Shown here piece by piece: positions 51,971 through 62,110 of a stretch of 64,000 nucleotides of DNA. A program made the position numbers and the translations under genes. Source of the stretch: Streptomyces cavernicola (GTDB taxonomy: Bacteria; Actinomycetota; Actinomycetes; Streptomycetales; Streptomycetaceae); NCBI RefSeq assembly GCF_029968035.1, contig NZ_JASCIQ010000022.1, forward strand, positions 62,001 to 126,000, given 5' to 3'. The notes beneath the pieces are model-generated. The model saw nothing but the letters and a program-made list of their open reading frames with translations. It searched no databases and was not told where the DNA came from. Position 1 is the stretch's first letter; every line of letters starts with the position of its first letter.

Positions 51971-52783
51971 ATGCGCAGCTACAGCCCCGATCTCACGCCC
52001 CCGTGGAAGAAGCCGAAGCCGGTCCCCGAGGTGGCGGCGGAACGCGACCTGGTCGTGGAGGAGGTCACCACCGGGTTCTGCGGTGCGGTGATCGGCTGCG
52101 AGGCGGGCACGGTGACCCTGGAGGACCGCTTCGGCAAGCACCGCGTCTTCCCGCTCGAACCACGCGGCTTCCTCCTGGAGGGCCGCGTCGTCACGCTCGT
52201 ACGCCCCGCCGCGGCGGCTCCGGTACGTCCCACGCGTACGGCCTCCGGTTCGGTGGCCGTCCCCGGTGCTCGGGCCCGGGTGGCGCGGGCCGGGCGGATC
52301 TACGTGGAGGGGCGGCACGACGCGGAGCTGGTCGAGAAGGTGTGGGGGGACGACCTGCGGGTCGAGGGTGTGGTCGTGGAGTACCTGGAGGGCGTCGACG
52401 ATCTTCCCGCCGTCGTCGCCGAGTTCGCGCCGGACGCGGATGCGCGGCTCGGGGTCCTGGTCGACCACCTGGTGCCCGGTTCGAAGGAGTCCCGCATCGT
52501 GGCGTCGGTGCGCAGCGAGCACGCGCTGGTGGTGGGGCACCCGTACATCGACATCTGGGAGGCGGTGAAGCCGTCCACTCTCGGCATCGCGGGGTGGCCC
52601 CGCGTGCCCCGGGGGCAGGACTGGAAGACGGGCGTCTGCGAGGCGCTGGGCTGGCCGTCCTCCAACACCGGCGCGGTGTGGCAGGCGATTCTGGCCCGGG
52701 TGACCTCGTACAAGGACCTGGAGCCGGAACTCCTGGGCCGGGTCGAGGAGTTGATCGACTTCGTGACGGCACCGGCGGAGTAG
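51971..52783 (+). CDS. DUF3097 protein
   Basis: 270 aa from ATG 51971 (MRSYSPDLTPPWKKPKPVPE). The family is conserved in actinobacteria and has no assigned role. Features seen include RIYVEGRHDAELVEKVWGDD and VLVDHLVPGSKESRI, which resemble a TOPRIM-like acid pattern (inference). A TATCGT close to the ATG may be a -10 giving a leaderless message. Confidence 0.88.
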   Translation: MRSYSPDLTPPWKKPKPVPEVAAERDLVVEEVTTGFCGAVIGCEAGTVTLEDRFGKHRVFPLEPRGFLLEGRVVTLVRPAAAAPVRPTRTASGSVAVPGARARVARAGRIYVEGRHDAELVEKVWGDDLRVEGVVVEYLEGVDDLPAVVAEFAPDADARLGVLVDHLVPGSKESRIVASVRSEHALVVGHPYIDIWEAVKPSTLGIAGWPRVPRGQDWKTGVCEALGWPSSNTGAVWQAILARVTSYKDLEPELLGRVEELIDFVTAPAE

Positions 52784-52795
52784 CCCAGGCGTTTC

Positions 52796-53037
52796 CTCTC
52801 CCCACCCCGCCCCTTCCCGAACTGGGGCTCCGCCCCAGACCCCGCTCCTCAAACGCCGGAGGGGCTGAATTGAGCGACGATACGGGCCCCGATAGGGGCG
52901 CGGGGCTGTGACACTTGCGGCTCCGCCGCGTGGGCGCGACCAGCCACGACGGCGCAGCAGCCGAAAACGGCCCGGGGACGGGGGCGGAGCCCCGCAGTCG
53001 ATCGAAGGTCTCGGGAAGGGGCGGGGTGGGGTGGGGA
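52796..53037. repeat. Dispersed composite repeat with an inserted segment
   Basis: Modules CGCCCCTTCCCGAA, CCTCAAACGCCGGAGGGGCT, GGGGCGCGGGG, then an extra stretch with GTGACACTTGCGGCTCCGCC, then GGCGCGACCAGCCACGACGG and TCGGGAAGGGGCGGGGTGGG. Elsewhere the two flanking parts are joined without the insert. Lies between convergent genes. Confidence 0.86.
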
Positions 53038-53046
53038 GAGAAAGCC

Positions 53047-54288
53047 CTAGTCGACCAAGTCCCGCACAACCCCGTCCGCCAACAACCGCCCCCGCAGGGT
53101 AAGCACCGCACGCCCCTCGTCGTACGGGCCCGGATCGAGCAACCCCTCCGAGAGGAACCCGCGCGCGGCCGAGAGCCCGTCGGACCGGAGCAGGGACAGC
53201 GGGACCCCCTCCCGCAGCCGGAGTTCGAGGAGGATCCGCTCGACCCGCCGGTCCTCCGCGGACAGCAGCTCCCGCCCCGCCCCCGGCGAGCGCCCTGCGA
53301 CCAGCGCCTGTGCGTACGCCCCCGGATGCTTGACGTTCCACCACCGCACACCCCCGACGTGCGAGTGCGCCCCAGGGCCGGCCCCCCACCAGTCCGCCCC
53401 GCGCCAGTACAGCTCGTTGTGCAGGCAGCGGCCGGCGTCCGTGGTGGCCCAGTTGGACACCTCGTACCAGGAGAAGCCCGCCGCGGCGAGGAGCTCGTCG
53501 GCGATGAGGTAGCGGTCGGCGTGCACGTCGTCGTCGGTCATCGGGACCTCGCCGCGACGGATGCGGCGGGCCAGCTGGGTGCCCTCCTCGACGATCAGCG
53601 CGTACGCCGAGACGTGGTCGGGGCCCGCGCCGATCGCCGCTTCGAGGGAGGCCCGCCAGTCGTCGTCGGACTCGCCGGGCGTGCCGTAGATCAGGTCGAG
53701 GTTGACGTGCGCGAAGCCGGCGGCGCGGGCCTCGGCGACGCAGGCCTCGGGCCGGCCGGGGGTGTGCGTGCGGTCGAGCACCTTCAGGACGTGCTGCCGG
53801 GCGCTCTGCATGCCGAACGAGATCCGGTTGAAGCCGCCCTCGCGCAGCTCGGTGAGGTACGCCGGGTCGACGGACTCCGGGTTGGCCTCCGTGGTGACCT
53901 CGGCGTCCGGTGCGAGCCCGAACTCCGACCGCAGCGCGCCCAGGACCCGTACGAGATCGGCAGCGGGCAGCAGCGTGGGGGTACCGCCGCCGACGAAGAC
54001 GGTGCGGACGGGGCGCGGGTCGTCGCCGAGGACCTTGCGGGCGAGGCGGATCTCCTCGATCAGGTGGTCCGCGTAGTTGTCCCGCGAGGCCAGGGCGCCC
54101 TCGGGTCCGCGCAGCTCGCTCGCGGTGTAGGTGTTGAAGTCGCAGTACCCGCAGCGGGTCGCGCAGTACGGGACGTGCAGATAGAACCCGAGGGGGCGGG
54201 CGGCCGCGTCGGCCAGGGCGTGCGCGGGCAGCGCCCCGTCGGAGGGGACGGGCTCGCCATCGGGGAGTACGGAGGGCATGGGGTCCAT
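53047..54288 (-). CDS. hemW: Radical SAM heme chaperone HemW
   Basis: 413 aa. Radical SAM CxxxCxxC is YCATRCGYCDF (about residue 45). The region KHPGAYAQAL and the C-terminal HemN domain are present. HemW inserts heme into proteins; older annotation called it oxygen-independent coproporphyrinogen III oxidase. It starts next to the 15-bp tandem repeat array. Confidence 0.93.
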   Translation of the reverse strand: MDPMPSVLPDGEPVPSDGALPAHALADAAARPLGFYLHVPYCATRCGYCDFNTYTASELRGPEGALASRDNYADHLIEEIRLARKVLGDDPRPVRTVFVGGGTPTLLPAADLVRVLGALRSEFGLAPDAEVTTEANPESVDPAYLTELREGGFNRISFGMQSARQHVLKVLDRTHTPGRPEACVAEARAAGFAHVNLDLIYGTPGESDDDWRASLEAAIGAGPDHVSAYALIVEEGTQLARRIRRGEVPMTDDDVHADRYLIADELLAAAGFSWYEVSNWATTDAGRCLHNELYWRGADWWGAGPGAHSHVGGVRWWNVKHPGAYAQALVAGRSPGAGRELLSAEDRRVERILLELRLREGVPLSLLRSDGLSAARGFLSEGLLDPGPYDEGRAVLTLRGRLLADGVVRDLVD

Positions 54289-54353
54289 TGTCCCGTACCG
54301 CCGCCGGGAGCCGATCTGCCTGTGGATAACTCCCGACCGCGCCTCACGTACAG

Positions 54354-54485
54354 GTGGATCACTGCCACGTGGATCACTGCCACGTGGATCACTGCCACGT
54401 GGATCACTGCCACGTGGATCACAGCCACGTGGATCACAGCCACGTGGATCACAGCCACGTGGATCACAGCCACGTGGATCACTGC
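54354..54485. repeat. 15-bp tandem repeat array over a stop codon
   Basis: Eight full units plus a partial one of GTGGATCACTGCCAC or GTGGATCACAGCCAC. The first four have ACTGCC and the next four ACAGCC. On the minus strand the partial end unit holds the TGA (54479-54481) of the SpoIIE-type phosphatase gene. Each unit junction forms CACGTG. Unit length is too short for CRISPR and there are no spacers. Confidence 0.95.
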
Positions 54486-56614
54486 GCCTGAAGCACCAGC
54501 AGTGCCAGGTCGTCGTCGGGCGGCTCGGCGGAGAACTCGTGCACGAGGTGGCGGATCCGCTCCGCGACGTGCAGGGCGCTCAGGTCCGTGCAGGTGGCGA
54601 GGGCGGCGGCGAGCCCGTCGCCGTCGTCGAACTGCCGTGGCCCGTCGCGGCGTTCGGTGACGCCGTCGGTGACGAGGAGGAGGGTCTCGCCGCGGCGCAG
54701 CAGGAAGGTCTCGCCGGTGTACGTCGCGTCCTCCAGGACGCCGAGGATCACCTGCGGCTCGGCGGCGGCCCGGACGCCGCCCTCCGGGTCGAGGATCAGC
54801 GGCAGCGGGTGGCCCGCGCAGGCCACGGTGCAGCGCACGCCGTCGTCGGTGGGGACGAGTTCTCCGTAGAGGACGGAGAGGAACCGGGTGGGCGAGGCGG
54901 TGTCGGGGGAGCCGGTGTGCGGCAAGACGGTGTGCGGCGAGCCGTGCGCCCGGCTCGTACGCGCGAGGGGGTCCACGTCGGCCGTTCGCGCAAGTGGGTC
55001 CACTCCGCCGAGGCCCGCGGCGGCGACGGCTCGGGCCGCGGCCTCGGCGGCTTCCATGGCGTCGTCGAGGAGGGCCTGGTTGAGGCGGGTGAGCACGTCG
55101 CCGACGCTGTACCCCTCGCGGGCGAGCAGCCGCAGCCAGGGGCGGGCGAGGCCGGTGACGACGGCGGCCTCGGGCCCGTTGCCGCAGACGTCGCCGAGTG
55201 CGAAGCACCAGCGGCCGCCGCCCGCGGGGAACACGTCGTAGAAGTCACCGCCGGCAAGGCCCTTGTCGCGGGGCTCGTAGACGAGCGCGGTCTGCAGGCC
55301 CGGGACCTCGGCGACGGAGCTGGGCAGGAGGCCGCGCTGCAGGACGCGGCTGATGGTGGCCTGCCGGGTGTACTGCCGGGCCGCGCCCACGGCGAGGGCG
55401 ACGCGGCGGCTGAAGTCCTGAAGGAGTCCGGTCACGTCGTCGGGGAAGCGCCGCAGTCCGGCCCGGCCGACGAGCAGCGTGCCGAGCGAGCGGCCGCCCG
55501 CGACGAGGCGGTGCGCGAGGGCCGTGCCGCTGCTCTCGGCGAGACCCTCGGCGGGCCAGGGCACGGGGACGGGGCCGGAGTGCAGGGGGCCGGCCAGGCG
55601 CGGCGGCTCCTTCTCCAGGACGCGGTGCAGCTCCTCGATCCGGTTCTCGCTGCGGTGCCAGACGCGCGCGAGCCGAGGCACGGAGGCCGGGGGCGCGGTG
55701 CGCCGGTCGCCCTCGTCGTCGAGCCAGACCGCGCACCAGTCGGCGAGGTGCGGGACGAGCAGCTGTCCGGCGAGTGCGGCGACCAGGTCCTCGTCGAGCT
55801 GCCCGGCGAGCAGGTCGGAGGCCTCGGCGAGGAACGTGACGGCGTCACGGTGGCCCCAGGCGCCGGGGTCGCGGTCGCCACTGCCCGAATCGTCGGCGCC
55901 GGAGTCGCTGCCGCCGGGGTGGCTCGCGCGGTCCTGGCCGGCCGGGGCGAGCAGTTCGGCGGCTTCGGCGGCTTCGGCGGCGCGGAGCCCACGCTCGGCG
56001 GCCTGCTCCCCCGCGTATGCCTCCAACTCCCTTGCCACATCGACTCCGTCCACGGGCAGCCGCGCCCAGACGGTCTTGCTGCCGGTGCGGTACGTGATGC
56101 CCCAGGACTCGGCGAGCGAGGCGACGAGGTGGAGGCCGCGGCCGTACTCGGCCCCGTCGGACGCGCGGTCGGCGCTCGCGCCGTGGACGGGGCGGGCGGG
56201 GTGGTGGTCGGTGACCTCGACGAGCAGCGAGGCGCCCTCGCCCTCGTCGTTCTCCTCGGCGTACTCGAAGCGGCAGAGCAGCTCCACGTCGGTGCCGGCG
56301 TGCACCACCGCGTTGGTGACGAGCTCGCTGACGAGCACCACGGCGTCGTCGGCGAGCCGCTCCGTGATGCCGTCGACGGCGGGCGGCGACGGGTCCTCCG
56401 CCGGGTCGGCCCGCGCGGCGTCAGCTCGTACGGCGGGCTCCGCCCAGTCGGCGAGGGCGGAGCGGACGAAGCGGCGGGCGGCGGCGGGCGCCAGGGAGTT
56501 GCCGGGCAGGGCGGTGCGCGCGCAGGGGTGGGCCTCCCGCGGGACGGGCGGAGGCGACGGGCGGGACTCCGGCGCATGCGAGTCGGTCTCCCGCTGCATT
56601 GGAATGAACCCCAC
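54479..56614 (-). CDS. SpoIIE-type PP2C phosphatase with histidine-kinase-like ATPase domain
   Basis: 711 aa from GTG 56614, which has AGGAG six bases upstream. Residues about 30-170 form an RsbW-like ATPase with the N-box ELVTNAVVHAG. A GAF-like middle follows. The C-terminal SpoIIE phosphatase has GGDFYDVFPAG, LGDVCGNGPEAA, LLVTDGVTERRDG and DDDLALLVL. This combination controls anti-sigma factors by phosphorylation and dephosphorylation. Longer starts (56689, 56719) have no ribosome site. The stop is inside a 15-bp repeat array. Confidence 0.88.
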   Translation of the reverse strand: MGFIPMQRETDSHAPESRPSPPPVPREAHPCARTALPGNSLAPAAARRFVRSALADWAEPAVRADAARADPAEDPSPPAVDGITERLADDAVVLVSELVTNAVVHAGTDVELLCRFEYAEENDEGEGASLLVEVTDHHPARPVHGASADRASDGAEYGRGLHLVASLAESWGITYRTGSKTVWARLPVDGVDVARELEAYAGEQAAERGLRAAEAAEAAELLAPAGQDRASHPGGSDSGADDSGSGDRDPGAWGHRDAVTFLAEASDLLAGQLDEDLVAALAGQLLVPHLADWCAVWLDDEGDRRTAPPASVPRLARVWHRSENRIEELHRVLEKEPPRLAGPLHSGPVPVPWPAEGLAESSGTALAHRLVAGGRSLGTLLVGRAGLRRFPDDVTGLLQDFSRRVALAVGAARQYTRQATISRVLQRGLLPSSVAEVPGLQTALVYEPRDKGLAGGDFYDVFPAGGGRWCFALGDVCGNGPEAAVVTGLARPWLRLLAREGYSVGDVLTRLNQALLDDAMEAAEAAARAVAAAGLGGVDPLARTADVDPLARTSRAHGSPHTVLPHTGSPDTASPTRFLSVLYGELVPTDDGVRCTVACAGHPLPLILDPEGGVRAAAEPQVILGVLEDATYTGETFLLRRGETLLLVTDGVTERRDGPRQFDDGDGLAAALATCTDLSALHVAERIRHLVHEFSAEPPDDDLALLVLQAQ

Positions 56615-56773
56615 GTGCAGCTCCTGAGCGGTTCGGACGGTGTGCTGCCTCAGGCGGCCACGCCAGAGTGACAGACAGACCCGGCCCATAAGCACCGAGT
56701 TACCGAACTGGGCCGCCAAGGGCGCAAACCGTGCTATGCCCGCGCTCGGATTCGGTCAGTTCCGCGCAGGAAA

Positions 56774-56831
56774 CGCGGGTGCGGCCCCTGAACCGGATCG
56801 GACCGGATCGCATCCAGGGGCCGCACCCGCG
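56774..56831 (-). terminator. Strong hairpin after the FadD gene
   Basis: CGCGGGTGCGGCCCCTG (56774-56790) pairs perfectly with CAGGGGCCGCACCCGCG (56815-56831), a 17-bp stem with a 24-nt loop. On the minus strand it is followed by TTT. It lies 44 bp past the FadD stop. Confidence 0.88.
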
Positions 56832-56874
56832 TCGTACGACGCTCAGAACCGGACTCTCAGAGCCGGCAGCGCGC

Positions 56875-58764
<1,890 letters not shown>

Positions 58765-58866
58765 GACATCCTCCGGGCCCGCGACAGTGCGTGCGTCTGT
58801 GTAGTGCGTGCGTCTGTTGGCGATGGGGCGATTGTCTGAGAAGGGGGCGTTGTGGGGGTCATTGTT

Positions 58867-58880
58867 TAACTAGCGAGTAA
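58867..58880. promoter_or_regulatory. Candidate TetR-type operator before FadD
   Basis: TAACTAGCGAGTAA is a near palindrome of the form TnACTnGCnAGTnA. It lies about 103 bp before the FadD ATG, next to AACAAT, a possible -10 on the minus strand. The shape resembles sites of TetR-type fatty acid regulators (from memory). Confidence 0.5.
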
Positions 58881-58980
58881 CCTTCGAGCAGTGATCAGAG
58901 TAGAGCGCCCGCGCCCGCCGCGTAAGGGGCTGCGACCTCTCACTTTCAACAGAACGCAGCAAGGCTCACGCACATGACAA

Positions 58981-59012
58981 AGGCCCGCCGCGCGACACGC
59001 ACGACGGGCCCA
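58981..59012 (-). terminator. lepA terminator
   Basis: GGCCCGCCGCGCG, ACAC, GCACGACGGGCC form a stem with G-U pairs. On the minus strand it is followed by TTTGTC. About 57 bp past the lepA stop. Confidence 0.65.
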
Positions 59013-59068
59013 AGCCGTGAGGAACCGAGATTCCGGTTCCCCCTCTTACCGCTTCTTGCCGCTGCTTC

Positions 59069-60934
59069 CTACTTCTTCTTCGACTGACCCTCGTCGCTGG
59101 AGAGAACAGCGATGAAGGCCTCCTGCGGCACCTCGACGGAGCCGACCATCTTCATCCGCTTCTTGCCCTCCTTCTGCTTCTCGAGGAGCTTCCGCTTACG
59201 GGAGATGTCACCGCCGTAGCACTTGGCGAGGACGTCCTTGCGGATGGCGCGGATGGTCTCGCGGGCGATCACCCGGGAGCCGATGGCGGCCTGCACGGGC
59301 ACCTCGAACGCCTGCCGCGGGATGAGTTCCCGCAGCTTGGCGACGAGCCGCACGCCGTACGCGTACGCCTGGTCCTTGTGCGTGACGGCGGAGAAGGCGT
59401 CGACCTTGTCGCCGTGCAGCAGGATGTCGACCTTGACGAGCTGCGCGGACTGCTCGCCGGTGGGCTCGTAGTCGAGCGATGCGTAGCCGCGGGTCTTGGA
59501 CTTCAGCTGGTCGAAGAAGTCGAAGACGATCTCCGCGAGCGGCAGCGTGTACCGGATCTCGACGCGGTCCTCGGAGAGGTAGTCCATGCCGAGCAGCACA
59601 CCGCGCCGGTTCTGGCACAGCTCCATGATCGAGCCGATGAACTCGGACGGCGCGAGGATCGTGGCCCGTACGACCGGCTCGAAGACCTGGTCGATCTTGC
59701 CCTCGGGGAACTCGCTCGGGTTGGTGACCGTGTGCTCGGTGCCGTCCTCCATGATCACGCGGTAGACCACGTTGGGGGCGGTGGCGATCAGGTCGAGCCC
59801 GAACTCGCGCTCCAGGCGCTCGCGGATCACGTCCAGGTGCAGCAGGCCGAGGAAGCCGACGCGGAAGCCGAAGCCGAGCGCGGCCGAGGTCTCCGGCTCG
59901 TAGACCAGGGCGGCGTCGTTGAGCTGCAGCTTGTCGAGCGCCTCGCGCAGGTCCGGGTACTCCGAGCCGTCCAGCGGGTAGAGCCCGGAGAACACCATCG
60001 GCTTCGGGTCCTTGTACCCGCCGAGGGGCTCTTCGGCGCCCTTGTTCTGCTGGGTGATCGTGTCACCCACCTTGGACTGGCGGACGTCCTTCACGCCGGT
60101 GATCAGATAGCCCACCTCGCCGACGCCGAGGCCGTCGGCGGCCAGCATCTCCGGCGAGTTGGTGCCGATCTCCAGGAGCTCGTGGGTCGCGCCCGTCGAC
60201 ATCATCCGGATCCGCTCACGCTTGTTGAGCTGCCCGTCCACGACCCTCACGTACGTGACCACACCGCGGTACGAGTCGTAGACCGAGTCGAAGATCATCG
60301 CGCGGGCGGGGGCGTCCGCGACGCCGACCGGCGCGGGGATGTCCCTGACGACCCGGTCGAGCAGCGCCTCCACGCCCATGCCGGTCTTGGCGGAGACCTT
60401 GAGGACGTCGTCGGGCTCGCAGCCGACGAGGTTGGCGAGCTCCTCGGAGAACTTCTCCGGCTGGGCGGCCGGGAGATCGATCTTGTTGAGCACGGGGATG
60501 ATCTTGAGGTCGTTCTCCATCGCCAGGTAGAGGTTGGCGAGCGTCTGCGCCTCGATGCCCTGGGCGGCGTCGACGAGCAGGATCGTGCCCTCACAGGCGG
60601 CGAGCGAACGCGAGACCTCGTACGTGAAGTCCACGTGGCCCGGGGTGTCGATCATGTTGAGGATGTGGGTCTTGTCCTGCCCCTCACCCTCGGTGGGCGC
60701 CCAGGGCAGGCGGACCGCCTGGGACTTGATGGTGATGCCGCGCTCGCGCTCGATGTCCATCCGGTCGAGGTACTGAGCGCGCATCTGCCGCTGCTCGACC
60801 ACACCGGTCAGCTGGAGCATCCGGTCGGCGAGCGTGGACTTGCCGTGGTCGATGTGCGCGATGATGCAGAAATTGCGGATCAGCGCCGGGTCGGTACGGC
60901 TCGGCTGAGGCACATTCGTAGGGGTCGCGGGCAC
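59069..60934 (-). CDS. lepA: Elongation factor 4 (LepA)
   Basis: 621 aa translational GTPase that back-translocates or remodels stalled ribosomes. G1 is AHIDHGKSTLADRML, G2/G3 include ERGITIKSQAVRL and DTPGHVDFTYEV, G4 is NKIDLP. The C-terminal LepA domain with KCYGGDISRKRKLLEKQKEG is complete. GTG start at 60934. Divergent from rpsT. Confidence 0.97.
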   Translation of the reverse strand: MPATPTNVPQPSRTDPALIRNFCIIAHIDHGKSTLADRMLQLTGVVEQRQMRAQYLDRMDIERERGITIKSQAVRLPWAPTEGEGQDKTHILNMIDTPGHVDFTYEVSRSLAACEGTILLVDAAQGIEAQTLANLYLAMENDLKIIPVLNKIDLPAAQPEKFSEELANLVGCEPDDVLKVSAKTGMGVEALLDRVVRDIPAPVGVADAPARAMIFDSVYDSYRGVVTYVRVVDGQLNKRERIRMMSTGATHELLEIGTNSPEMLAADGLGVGEVGYLITGVKDVRQSKVGDTITQQNKGAEEPLGGYKDPKPMVFSGLYPLDGSEYPDLREALDKLQLNDAALVYEPETSAALGFGFRVGFLGLLHLDVIRERLEREFGLDLIATAPNVVYRVIMEDGTEHTVTNPSEFPEGKIDQVFEPVVRATILAPSEFIGSIMELCQNRRGVLLGMDYLSEDRVEIRYTLPLAEIVFDFFDQLKSKTRGYASLDYEPTGEQSAQLVKVDILLHGDKVDAFSAVTHKDQAYAYGVRLVAKLRELIPRQAFEVPVQAAIGSRVIARETIRAIRKDVLAKCYGGDISRKRKLLEKQKEGKKRMKMVGSVEVPQEAFIAVLSSDEGQSKKK

Positions 60935-61032
60935 GCAGGGTCCTGATTCTTGAGACGTCTGCAGCTCTCTGCAGCCACTGGCGGATCGTTACGTAGCCTC
61001 CATCGTCCCATGAGCGGCGAGGAAGGCTCGGT

Positions 61033-61062
61033 TTGGGCCGCCGCGAGGGGCGCTGGTAGCCT
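61033..61062 (+). promoter_or_regulatory. rpsT promoter
   Basis: TTGGGC (61033-61038), 18 bp, TAGCCT (61057-61062). It would give a leader of about 135 nt before the rpsT GTG, long enough for control by S20. Confidence 0.5.
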
Positions 61063-61205
61063 AGCCAGCTGTGTCTCGCGTGCCCTCTCAGCGTACGAGG
61101 CACATCCTCGGTCTCCCGGACTTCCGCCTGCGGGCGGGCCTGCTTCTGGCGGGTTCCGGCCGGGCGGCCACCGTTAAGAATCATCGAACCTGAAAAGGCT
61201 CTTTC

Positions 61206-61472
61206 GTGGCGAACATCAAGTCCCAGATCAAGCGGAACAAGACGAACGAGAAGGCGCGCCTGCGCAACAAGGCCGTCAAGTCCTCGCTCAAGACCGCGAT
61301 CCGTAAGACCCGTGAGGCTGCCGCCGCGGGTGACGTCGAGAAGGCCACTGCGGCCCTCCGCGACGCCAACCGCAAGCTGGACAAGGCCGTCTCCAAGGGC
61401 GTGCTCCACAAGAACAACGCCGCCAACAAGAAGTCGGCGCTTGCTTCCAAGGTCTCCGCTCTCAAGGGCTGA
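61206..61472 (+). CDS. rpsT: 30S ribosomal protein S20
   Basis: 88 aa, very basic, helix-rich 16S rRNA binding protein. GTG 61206 gives MANIKSQIKRNKTNEKARLR, the standard S20 start. AVSKGVLHKNNAANKKSALA at the C-terminus is diagnostic. Divergent from lepA, as in many actinobacteria. Confidence 0.97.
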   Translation: MANIKSQIKRNKTNEKARLRNKAVKSSLKTAIRKTREAAAAGDVEKATAALRDANRKLDKAVSKGVLHKNNAANKKSALASKVSALKG

Positions 61473-61537
61473 AACTTGATTTGATCGCCGGGACGGACCC
61501 CGAGCGGGCCCTCTCATCCGCTCCCGCCCGGCACCCC

Positions 61538-61637
61538 GGATCCGCACGCGGCCTGCGTTCGCCACGCGGGTGCGGATCCTCAAGCTTCAACCGGAATCCC
61601 CGTTGATCGCCCTTCCCCAGGGCGGTTGGCGGGGATT
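61538..61637 (+). terminator. Double terminator after rpsT
   Basis: First hairpin: GGATCCGCACGCG with CGCGGGTGCGGATCC (61538-61579). Second: AATCCCCG...GCCC with GGGC...CGGGGATT (61595-61637) followed by TT. The second has a T-run and should be the main stop. Confidence 0.8.
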
Positions 61638-61639
61638 TT

Positions 61640-61950
61640 GGTGTGTTCCGGGGTTGGGTTGAGGGCCGATGGTCAGCCTGCCTGGGTTCGGGGGCGGGGC
61701 TGCCGATCAGCCCGTCGGGTGTTTGGGGTACGGGGGCCGACGGTCAGCCTGCCTCGTTTCGGGGGCGGGGCTGCCGTTCAGCCCGTCTCGTTTTCGGGAG
61801 CGGGGCGAGGGCCGCCAATCAGCCTGCCTGAGTTTTGGAGCGGGGGCCGTCAATCAGCCCGTCCGGCGTTTGAGGACGAGCCCGTTCAGGGCGACGGGGG
61901 TCTGGGGGCGGAGCCCCCAGTTTCGGGAAGGGGCGGGATCGGGGAAAGAA
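61640..61950. repeat. Degenerate repeat cluster between rpsT and holA
   Basis: About six decaying copies of CAGCCYGYC plus GGGGGCGGGGCTGC or similar run from 61660 to 61860. They end in the intact module CAGCCCGTCCGGCGTTTGAG with GACGAGCCC and TTTCGGGAAGGGGCGGG. The open frames across 61626-62114 are GC-rich repeat translations, not genes. 61951-62110 shows nothing recognisable. Confidence 0.75.
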
Positions 61951-62110
61951 CAGCGGCCCGCAGGACGAAGGCTGGGGCCCGGGTGCCCTGGGGCCGGGCG
62001 GGGCCGGGCCGGGCAGGCACCGGGAGACCAACTGCCCCAGGGACCAGAGGTCAGGGCCATCGGGGGCCGGGGCAGAAACACCCCGCACAACTCCCCCGAG
62101 CGGCAACCGC

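Larger units (their letters stand above)
58765..59068. other. Gap between FadD and lepA genes
   Basis: 304 bp. It holds the FadD promoter side with a direct repeat of AGTGCGTGCGTCTGT and the palindromic site at 58867-58880, then the lepA terminator near 58981-59012. No gene seen. Confidence 0.6.

Noticed and set aside
54354..54485. CRISPR array
   Set aside because: Units are 15 bp with no spacers and no cas genes; this is a simple tandem repeat.
54060..55208. Frame with repeated AVIHV
   Set aside because: It is the 15-bp array read in a non-coding frame, flanked by shadow sequence of hemW and the phosphatase.
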